NCBI GenBank assembly: GCA_964599655.1
Contig: CAZRGV010000157.1
Coordinates: forward strand, 1 to 12,949
Reading direction: 5' to 3'
From: CAZRGV01 sp964599655
GTDB lineage: Bacteria; Planctomycetota; Planctomycetia; Isosphaerales; Isosphaeraceae
Length of the DNA stretch: 12,949 nucleotides
Position numbers and translations under genes: made by a program. Every line of letters begins with the position of its first letter. The stretch's first letter is position 1. The notes beneath the pieces were generated by a model. That model did not search any database and was not told where the DNA came from. It worked only from the letters and a program-made list of their open reading frames with translations. Positions 6,092-12,054 of the stretch are shown in pieces.

Positions 6092-7210
6092 TCAGGGGAC
6101 GGGGATGACGGGGGAGGCTTCGAGGAGTCGTCGGCCGAATTGCTCGTCGATGTCGAGGTGGGTGAGGATGCGGCGACGGAGGGTGCGGAGCAAGGCGTCG
6201 ATGGCGTCGGAGCTGGTGTCGGTCAGGCGGATGGCGCCGCCGGCGCGACGGTCGTGACCGCCGGCGGTGCCGAGGCCGTCGACGACGTCGCGGAGCATCT
6301 CGCCGCCGTGGCCGCCGATGTGGTCGGAGCGGACGGAGATCTTGAGCTGGTCGTCGTAAAGGCCGATGGAGACCGCCCAGGCGACCTGATCGAATCGGAT
6401 GAAGAAGTCGGCCAGTTCGGCGATGATGTCGGGTTGGGGAACGAGGCCGAGGTAGCTGACCACGACGTCTCGGTAGAGGAAGGCGTTGGACAGGGCGTGG
6501 TGGAACGTGGCGAAGTAACTTTGTGGGAGCCTTGGGTTTCGGATGCGAGCGAGCATGTCTTTGTCGGCCCTGGGGAAGAGCCAGACGAGGGCGCCGTCGT
6601 CGGCCGCGCTCGATTCGCGAGGATAGCCGGTGGTTTCCGATTCGATGCCGTAGAGCAGGGCGGTGGCCAGGCGTTTGTCGATGGTGAGGTCCTGTTCGAG
6701 CAGGTAGCCGGTGACCATGGTGCTGGTGGCGCCGAGGTTCGGGCGAATGTCGCGAAAGGCGACGCCTTCGAGGGAGCCGGGAGTCTCGTGGTGGTCAAGC
6801 ACGGCGACCGGCGTGTTGGCTTCACTGGCGCGTCGGCCGGTGTGGGGCTGCGAATCGACCATGACGACGGCCGTCTCGGAGTCGATCGTCACGCTGGCGA
6901 TTGGTTCCAGAGGGATCTGGAGCAGGTTGACCATCGCTTTGTTCTCGGCGCGGGCGATCATGCCGTCGACGGTGAGGATGACGGCCTTTTTCCGGGGCTG
7001 ACGCCCCTGAATGAGGACTTGCAGGCCGAGCATGCTGGCCAGGGCGTCGGGGTCGGGATTGACGTGGGAGACGAGGACGACCCTGGGGAAGGGGGCCACG
7101 GCCGCGAGGAAGCGTTCGGAGCGGTATTGCCGGGCAGGGGGGCGAGGATCCGAATCGGTCTGCACCATCATCGCCTTGGTTCCGGGCCTCGACGGCGTTG
7201 GAGTTCCCAT
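6092..7210 (-). CDS. DHH/DHHA1 family phosphoesterase (NrnA-like)
   Basis: A 372-aa cytoplasmic protein. The DHH domain shows HVNPDPDA (His49, Asp53, Asp55), MVDSQ (Asp119) and LDHHE (Asp139-His140-His141), the metal-binding set of the family. The DHHA1 domain near the end has GGHGGEM and GGHDRRAGG, the glycine-rich substrate-binding loop. No membrane segment or other domain is attached, so it looks like the stand-alone NrnA type (nanoRNA/oligoribonuclease and pAp phosphatase) rather than the membrane GdpP type; the exact substrate (nanoRNA, pAp or a linear or cyclic dinucleotide) cannot be decided here. At 372 aa it is slightly longer than typical NrnA (about 310-340). ATG 7210 has no clear ribosome-binding site. 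Two ATGs at codons 14-15 are an alternative start, and the first ~27 residues look non-conserved. Confidence 0.85.
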   Translation of the reverse strand: MGTPTPSRPGTKAMMVQTDSDPRPPARQYRSERFLAAVAPFPRVVLVSHVNPDPDALASMLGLQVLIQGRQPRKKAVILTVDGMIARAENKAMVNLLQIPLEPIASVTIDSETAVVMVDSQPHTGRRASEANTPVAVLDHHETPGSLEGVAFRDIRPNLGATSTMVTGYLLEQDLTIDKRLATALLYGIESETTGYPRESSAADDGALVWLFPRADKDMLARIRNPRLPQSYFATFHHALSNAFLYRDVVVSYLGLVPQPDIIAELADFFIRFDQVAWAVSIGLYDDQLKISVRSDHIGGHGGEMLRDVVDGLGTAGGHDRRAGGAIRLTDTSSDAIDALLRTLRRRILTHLDIDEQFGRRLLEASPVIPVP

Positions 7211-7304
7211 CGAGGGCCGTCGGCGGTCGAGCCAACGCCCTGAGGCAACTGTCCTTGAGTTTACGATAGCACGCTGGGACCTTGCCAGTCTCGAACGGCT
7301 CGGA

Positions 7305-7982
7305 TCAATCGGGCGAGGGCAGGCCGAAGTCGGGCCTGGCCGGTTCCGGGTCCGGGGCGGAGGCGCTTTGCTTGAGGGCCGGCTGCGTGTTGGACGATCG
7401 CCGGCGGACCCGCTTGCCGTACTCCTCCCAGAAGGCCTGGTTCTGGCGCATGTTCTGGAACTCCCGCTCGCGATAGGTCACCTCGGGCGAGGGTTCGACG
7501 ATGCCTTGCGTTCGAGGTGTGGGGCGATACGCGTGGGCGACGATGAGGCCGATCCCGATGACCAGCACGAGGCTGTTGAGCGTGACGCTCCGCTGGTGCA
7601 GCCGCTCGAACCGGGATTGTTGCTCGGGTCCGGCGTCTCGGGCCTGGTTGATGGCGGGGGTCAGGACGTTGCCGCAGTAGAGCATGGCCAAGAGGCTGGC
7701 CAGGATCAAGGCGGCCTGGATTCCGATCGCCGGGCCTCGAAGCTCGGGCACGGCGAGCGGACCGCAAACCAGGGCCGGCAGAGCGATGGCCCCGGAGATC
7801 GCGCCCCAGGCGTAGTAGCGCGGAAACAGCGCCCGGACGAACGCCGCGGCGGCGTCGGGCTTGAGGACCTTGAAGATGACCGGAGCCACGCCGAACGAGA
7901 AGAACAGGATGCTCCCGGTCCAGGCGGCCATGGCGACGAGGTAGACACTGTCAAACGTATGAAGCAGAGTAATCGCCTTCAT
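7305..7982 (-). CDS. DUF4149-type integral membrane protein
   Basis: A 225-aa protein starting at ATG 7982, with GGGAG 8 nt upstream. Four hydrophobic segments are visible, at about residues 8-34, 52-76, 83-105 and 131-151. The first contains the WTGSILFFSFGVAPVIF signature that marks DUF4149/TMEM205-like proteins. The loop before the last helix is charged (RFERLHQRS), as in the family. The C-terminal ~70 residues are hydrophilic, Arg/Glu- then Pro-rich and probably cytoplasmic and disordered. Function unknown. The SDR-like gene ends 66 nt upstream on the same strand and the two are probably co-transcribed; the DHH gene begins 94 nt after this stop. Confidence 0.8.
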   Translation of the reverse strand: MKAITLLHTFDSVYLVAMAAWTGSILFFSFGVAPVIFKVLKPDAAAAFVRALFPRYYAWGAISGAIALPALVCGPLAVPELRGPAIGIQAALILASLLAMLYCGNVLTPAINQARDAGPEQQSRFERLHQRSVTLNSLVLVIGIGLIVAHAYRPTPRTQGIVEPSPEVTYREREFQNMRQNQAFWEEYGKRVRRRSSNTQPALKQSASAPDPEPARPDFGLPSPD

Positions 7983-8048
7983 GCCGAATCTCCCGGGCGG
8001 AGGAGAGAGAAACGACGCGCCGGGTTGCGGTGCGGAGACGAGGGGGCG

Positions 8049-8816
8049 TCAGGCTCGGGTCGACGGCCGGGGCGGGGCCAAGCCGGCGCCGAGGCCGCCG
8101 TCGATTCCCCAGACCTGGCCGGTGATCCAGCCCGCCTCGGGGCCGAGCAGCAAGTCGATGACCCTCGCGACGTCGTCGGGGGTGCCCAGGCGGCCGACGG
8201 GGTGCATGGCCTCACTGAAGGCGCGGGAGGCGTCGGTCCGGAGCAACGGGGCGGCCAGCGGGGTTTCGGTCAGGCCCGGGGCCACGGCGTTGAACCGGAT
8301 GCCCGAACGAGCATACGTCATCGCCGCCGAGCGTACCAGACCCTCGATTCCCGCCTTGGCCGCGGCGATCGTCTCATGGTTGTTCAGCCCTTGCCGGGCG
8401 GCGACCGTGCTGACCAGCACGACCGAGCCCGAGCCTTGCCGTCTCATGGGAGCCAGCACCGCCCGAGCGGCCAGGAAGGCGCTTGTCAGGTTCGTTTCGA
8501 GCGTGCCGGTAAATTCCTCGGGGCTGGTCAGATGAATGGGCTTGAGGAAGATCGACCCCACGCAATGGGCCAGCCCGTCGAGCCGGCCGAACCGCTCGAC
8601 GGCGGCGGCCACGGCGCGATCCAGGTCGTCGAGGCGCCGGGCATCACCGGCAACGGCCAAGGCGTTCGCGTCCCCGAGCGTCGCGGCCATCGCCTGGAGT
8701 GGTTCGGTCCGTCGGCCAAAGAGCACGACAGAACCCCCTCGTTCCACGAGCCGACGGGCCAGGGCCGATCCGATTCCGCCCGCGCCTCCCGTGATCAGGA
8801 CACAATGATTGGGCAT
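8049..8816 (-). CDS. Short-chain dehydrogenase/reductase-fold protein lacking the catalytic Tyr
   Basis: A 255-aa protein starting at ATG 8816, with GGAAGG 7 nt upstream. The nucleotide-binding half is intact: ITGGAGGIG (residues 8-16), FGRR after strand 2 (Arg35/36, favouring NADP(H)), and GDARRLDD with Asp58. The usual NNAG is replaced by HCVGS (84-88), while Asn109 of the active-site helix is kept. In the catalytic segment the Tyr of YxxxK is Ile150 (IAAAK), Lys154 is kept, and Thr137 stands at the usual Ser position, with Ser136 beside it. The C-terminal APGLTETPL and VIDLLLGPEAGWITGQVWGIDGG motifs are standard. So the fold is sure but the classical reduction chemistry is doubtful. NHE-x-IAAAK variants recur in bacterial SDRs (from memory), so this is likely a genuine subfamily rather than a broken gene. 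Probably in an operon with the DUF4149 gene. Confidence 0.85.
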   Translation of the reverse strand: MPNHCVLITGGAGGIGSALARRLVERGGSVVLFGRRTEPLQAMAATLGDANALAVAGDARRLDDLDRAVAAAVERFGRLDGLAHCVGSIFLKPIHLTSPEEFTGTLETNLTSAFLAARAVLAPMRRQGSGSVVLVSTVAARQGLNNHETIAAAKAGIEGLVRSAAMTYARSGIRFNAVAPGLTETPLAAPLLRTDASRAFSEAMHPVGRLGTPDDVARVIDLLLGPEAGWITGQVWGIDGGLGAGLAPPRPSTRA

Positions 8817-8908
8817 CTTTTTGCCTTCCGCGCTGGCCTGGCCTGGAGTGACGGCTTCGTTCGTTGTAGGCCGTGGCGAAGGGGGGTCAAGCGGGAAGGG
8901 GGCGCGCG

Positions 8909-8948
8909 GCGAGGGCCGTCCTCTCCTCCCAGGGGGGACGGCCCTCGC
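8909..8948. terminator. Perfect 13-bp GC-rich hairpin after the haem-protein gene
   Basis: GCGAGGGCCGTCC (8909-8921) and GGACGGCCCTCGC (8936-8948) are perfect inverted repeats with a 14-nt loop that can itself extend the stem. It lies 30 nt beyond the stop of the minus-strand haem-protein gene (8978) and upstream of the SDR gene start (8816). No U-tract follows, as with the other hairpins in this window. Confidence 0.65.
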
Positions 8949-8977
8949 ATTGGGCGGGCTCGTCTCGCCTCACCGAA

Positions 8978-10567
8978 TCATTTCGGCGCGGCTCGGCCAG
9001 TGATGAACTTCTGCAAGGCGTTCGGATCGATCTTAGGGGCCTTCTTGGCGGACGGCTCGGCCGGCTTCTCGGGGGCGGGTGGTTCCGACTTCATGGTGTC
9101 GGCCGAGACGAAGGGAAGGACCTGGCCGTTGGGCAGACGAATGACCTGCGGCGAACCGGGCGTGCCGGGTGGGTTCTCGGTCGAGGCCGGGTCCTGGGTG
9201 ACGACCGGCTGGGCGGTGTTGGGGTCGATCTGGTAGGACTTGCCGTTGACGACGACCGGAGACGGGTTCGGGCCGCCGCTCAAGGGGGAATCGTAGAATT
9301 GCGTGCCGGGCGGCGGCGTGAACGAACGGCCGTTGTGGCTGTTCGGAACCGCCTGGCCAGGAAGGGGGGGAGCGATGGGAACCGTCTGGCCGTCGCGTCC
9401 CACGACGGTGTTCGGGGCCGCCATTTGCGGCGCTCCCGCTTGCGGCAAGGGGGAGCGGGTCACGGGCATGATCGGGCTGCTCGGCGGTGCGGGCGGCTGG
9501 AGCCTTCCGACGGCGAAGCCGTCAGCGCTGGTCGAGGGGTTCGGGTCGGCCGACTGAGGCACGAACCGGGCCGGAGCGACGTTGCCGGTCGAGGGGGCCG
9601 CGGTGTTCGCGTCTTGCAGGCCGTTGACCCAGTCGGCCAGGATGCGGTACGCCGGGTGATTCGGACCGCCGAGAATCGGCCGGCCGTCGGGCGGGTGCGT
9701 CATCGCGGCGGCGGTGAGCAGCGGGCTGTGGGCGAGGTTGGTGGGCTCGACCAGCCGAAGCGTGGCGTCCAGGTTCGTGCGGATCAAGAGTTCGTTGGCC
9801 AGGTCGCGGCGCGTGCGAGCGCGGACCAGCCGGAACTCGCCGGCGAAGTTCTCGTCGTGACACTTGGCGCAGCGGTTTTGCAGCTCGGCGTGGACGTAGC
9901 GGGCGAATTCCTGGTAGCGTCGGACGGCCATCGAGGTCGTCAGGTTGAAGATGATCGGCGGGCCACTGGGGCGCTGGTGGTTGGCCTCTCGCAGCTCTTC
10001 GAGCAGGTTGCGGTTGAGTGGTCGAGGCGTCTCGGGGCCGGTTTCCATCTCGGCGCTGGTGCGGGCGATGGCCGCGTCGGTCAGCGGGCCGCCCTTGGAG
10101 TCGAGGTGGAAGAGCATGGCCTTGGCGCGGCGATTGTCGGGGCTCAGGGCCAATACGGCCTGAAGCTGCTCCTTCGCCGGCGCGTCCATCTTCTGTTCGA
10201 GGCACCAAAGAGCCAGCTTCATCCGCTCGTCCGGGTCGTTCTTGGGCAGGCGAGCGAGCTTGTACTGGTAGACCTCGTCCATCGAGCGGAACGTCCCGGC
10301 CACGTTGCGGCGGGTAAAGTGCATCACGCCGATCTTGTGCTTGAGGTGGTAGCCGGTGCCGTCTTCGAGGACCTCCCCCTGGAAGACGTGGCCGTTGGAC
10401 AGCAGGAGCACCGTCGGCGGCGACGGCGCGGCGGGCGGAGTCGCGGCCGGAACCGGAACCGGCATGGGCTCGGGCGGGTCCTCTGGGGCGGCGACGCCTC
10501 GGCTCGAGGACCAGAACAGGCCCAACGCGGTCAGACCGGCGGCGAGGGAGGAGATTTTTGGTGACAT
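8978..10567 (-). CDS. Secreted mono-haem (CXXCH) protein with Pro-rich C-terminal tail
   Basis: A 529-aa protein. ATG 10567 is chosen because a signal peptide follows (MSPKISSLAAGLTALGLF, cleavage near GVAA). There is no ribosome-binding site, and the frame continues open to 10735 without coding character. After a Pro-rich linker, residues ~50-155 contain a strand-rich segment (TVLLLSNGHVFQGEV) and helices reminiscent of TPR-type repeats (KEQLQAVLALSPDNRRAKAML). Residues ~210-330 hold a cytochrome-c-like domain with one haem site (Cys233-Ala-Lys-Cys236-His237). It is followed by HPPDGRP and YRILADWVNGL, as in planctomycete periplasmic cytochromes. From ~335 to the end the protein is Pro/Gly/Asn/Ala-rich and low-complexity, probably disordered. 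An electron-transfer or envelope role is likely; the partner is unknown. It is divergent from the LSm-like gene at 10703. Confidence 0.8.
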   Translation of the reverse strand: MSPKISSLAAGLTALGLFWSSSRGVAAPEDPPEPMPVPVPAATPPAAPSPPTVLLLSNGHVFQGEVLEDGTGYHLKHKIGVMHFTRRNVAGTFRSMDEVYQYKLARLPKNDPDERMKLALWCLEQKMDAPAKEQLQAVLALSPDNRRAKAMLFHLDSKGGPLTDAAIARTSAEMETGPETPRPLNRNLLEELREANHQRPSGPPIIFNLTTSMAVRRYQEFARYVHAELQNRCAKCHDENFAGEFRLVRARTRRDLANELLIRTNLDATLRLVEPTNLAHSPLLTAAAMTHPPDGRPILGGPNHPAYRILADWVNGLQDANTAAPSTGNVAPARFVPQSADPNPSTSADGFAVGRLQPPAPPSSPIMPVTRSPLPQAGAPQMAAPNTVVGRDGQTVPIAPPLPGQAVPNSHNGRSFTPPPGTQFYDSPLSGGPNPSPVVVNGKSYQIDPNTAQPVVTQDPASTENPPGTPGSPQVIRLPNGQVLPFVSADTMKSEPPAPEKPAEPSAKKAPKIDPNALQKFITGRAAPK

Positions 10568-10576
10568 GGTGGCGGG

Positions 10577-10605
10577 ACCATAGTCCGACTCGTAAAATCC
10601 GTCAA
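10577..10605 (-). promoter_or_regulatory. Candidate promoter giving a leaderless haem-protein mRNA
   Basis: On the minus strand TTGACG (-35, at 10600-10605, 5 of 6) and TATGGT (-10, at 10577-10582, 4 of 6) are 17 nt apart. Only 9 nt separate the -10 box from the ATG at 10567, so transcription would begin at or next to the start codon. This agrees with the absence of a Shine-Dalgarno sequence. Confidence 0.5.
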
Positions 10606-10702
10606 GTCGAAGCGAATCCGAAGAAACGGAACGTTCGACGCCTTTTCTCCAGATCGTCCACTCGCGGCTTCGAGTCGATGATTTCTTGAACCGTTTTTCG
10701 CC

Positions 10703-10990
10703 ATGCCCGACTCCACTCTTCCTCCCAGGTTGCAAGCATTGATCGGCCAGGTGGTCGTTCTCGACCTCCGCTCGACGTTCGTCTGCCTCGGCACTCTGGT
10801 TGGAGGCGACGACGAGTTTCTCGAGCTGATCGACGCCGACCTACACGACTTTCGCGATAGCCCCGCCACCCGCGAGGTCTACGTCTACGACTCCGTCCGC
10901 CTGGGCATCCGCCGCAACCGCGCGAGGGTGCTCATCCGACGCGACGAAGTGATCGCCGTGACCCGGTTTGCCGACGTGGCGGAACACTGA
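10703..10990 (+). CDS. Small Sm/LSm-like protein (hypothetical)
   Basis: A 95-aa acidic/basic protein. The sequence fits the Sm fold: a short N-terminal helix (LPPRLQALIG), then an Sm1-like run of strands (GQVVVLDLRSTFVCLGTLVGGDDEFLELIDADLHD, residues 15-49: hydrophobic alternation, Gly30, Asp36/37, Asp44). A variable loop comes next (50-62), and an Sm2-like strand pair at the end (ARVLIRRDEVIAVTR, 74-88), where IRR-x-x-V-I-x-V resembles the IRG-x-x-I-x-h consensus. It lacks the Hfq Sm2 motif YKHAI, so it is not a classical Hfq. If correct, it may bind RNA as a ring; an adaptor-type Sm-like barrel without RNA binding is the alternative. There is no ribosome-binding site before ATG 10703, so the mRNA may be leaderless. 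It is divergent from the haem-protein gene. Family assignment is from motif reading only. Confidence 0.65.
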   Translation: MPDSTLPPRLQALIGQVVVLDLRSTFVCLGTLVGGDDEFLELIDADLHDFRDSPATREVYVYDSVRLGIRRNRARVLIRRDEVIAVTRFADVAEH

Positions 10991-11610
10991 GCGCGTGGGG
11001 CTGAGATCGACTCGCTGACGACATCGTAAAGTTCCTGGACCGTGATTCGGTTCGTTCCGCGGGCGGCCGCCTTGGCCTCGAAGACCGACGTCCAGGAGCT
11101 GTCGAAGCGGCAATGGACGTCGCGGGCGTTGTCCTGGGGGAACCCTCGCAGGGCGGCCTGGGGACCGGCATGGGCCGATTGGTGGGTTTTCCCAGTCAGT
11201 CCGATCTTTGCCCGGGCCTGACTCGCGGCGCGATGAGGTTGGAGTTCGAGCGGTTTTCCGGGGTTGAACTTGAACCGTTCCGCTCCGACCTCTCCGATCC
11301 GATCATCGATCAACTCGGGCGAAATCTTGCCTTCCGATTTTGCCTTGGCGGCCTCGGAACTCGCCTCGGAACGGATTTCCTCGGGCTTCGATTTCGCCGC
11401 CTCGCTGGCTCCGCCGAGCTGGCCGGCAGTGCGGTCAGGCGCAGACCCTCCGCGCCGAGCTTGGCCAGGTCGAGGGTTGACGAAGCCCTCAGTGGATTTG
11501 TTGGGTTCGCTGGTCGTCGGTCGGGCCGTCGTCGTGAACGGGGATGGTGTGTCGACGGAGCCGACTTGAGGATGGGAGCATCCTCCATCACGCGTTGCCC
11601 CACTGGTCAT
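10885..11610 (-). pseudogene. Decayed polymorphic-toxin-type C-terminal domain (remnant)
   Basis: The minus-strand frame from ATG 11610 (an in-frame TGA lies directly upstream) to the stop at 10885 would give 241 aa. The first ~100 residues are Ser/Thr/Pro then Ala/Lys/Glu-rich linker. Residues ~130-200 contain a pattern I associate with effector domains at the ends of polymorphic toxins: HR-AS-AR, TGKTHQSAHAGPQAALR, VHCRFDSSW and ITVQELYDVVSESI. Conserved sequence breaks off near 11000, and the last ~35 residues are merely the antisense of the LSm-like gene. The stretch between GPQAA and DVH looks shorter than usual. There is no ribosome-binding site, export signal or neighbouring immunity gene. 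Best read as a truncated, probably inactive fragment. Alternatively it is not coding; the domain naming is from memory. Confidence 0.4.
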
Positions 11611-12054
11611 TCATCCAAGTCGCTGAATCTCGCCTGTCACGGACGCGTCTGATACGTCTCCCGCCTCAGATTAGTGCTGATAATTACAGTAAAAAAGATT
11701 AATAATTTCAGTAATAAATTTTAAGATATATTGGGTGCCATCTCGGCCGGGTGCAACAAGATTTCCGGAGCGACAGGGCGGGGCGGGTCCTGTGGGTGCG
11801 GGAAGGCGGTTGCGGGACCTGATCCGCCACGAGGAGTTCCGTGCCACGCCCCGATGTTGCCGACGTGTTCGAGGACGGAGCCGTGGGGCGTCATCATTGA
11901 CTCGTCGGCACGCACGTTGCGAGCTTTTGCGGTATATTCGGGAATTCGCGACGAATACAATGCTGCTGAGAGCTTCGGTTTGGTTCGCCCTGGTGGAAAC
12001 GGGGGCAGGGCTCGCGTTTCGACCCGCAGAACGAGGAGAGAGAGGGGCTCCGCC
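11611..12054. other. 444-nt gene-free region upstream of the TPM gene, with an AT island
   Basis: No credible protein is encoded on either strand here. The left third contains an AT-rich island (11671-11732). Further right there are -10-like hexamers (TATATT at 11933-11938, TACAAT at 11956-11961) without well-placed -35 boxes, so a promoter for the TPM gene is likely but cannot be fixed. The ribosome-binding region (GAGGAG...AGGGG) occupies about 12032-12047. Confidence 0.5.
11671..11732. repeat. AT-rich island with two direct repeats 22 nt apart
   Basis: Of 62 bases, 52 are A or T (84%), against a strongly GC-rich background. Within it GATAATTACAGTAA (11679-11692) and AATAATTTCAGTAA (11701-11714) match at 12 of 14 positions and are offset by 22 nt, close to two helical turns. 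This could be a binding site for two protein protomers on one DNA face, an UP-element-like promoter region, or a scar of inserted DNA. Confidence 0.5.

Noticed and set aside
6050..7243. Long plus-strand open frame (397 aa, Gly/Val/Glu-rich) opposite the DHH gene
   Set aside because: It is the antisense of a clearly conserved DHH phosphoesterase. In GC-rich DNA the opposite strand often stays open, and the peptide has no recognisable motifs.
7011..9236. 741-aa plus-strand open frame
   Set aside because: It covers the antisense of the DHH, DUF4149, SDR and haem-protein genes, all of which have strong motifs on the minus strand; the composition (Arg/Gly/Asp-rich) is that of a shadow frame.
8873..10564. 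563-aa plus-strand open frame
   Set aside because: Antisense of the mono-haem protein, whose signal peptide and CXXCH site show which strand is coding.
11113..11652. 179-aa plus-strand open frame
   Set aside because: Antisense to the toxin-like remnant and without start signals; its sequence reads as low-information Arg/Gly/Leu peptide.
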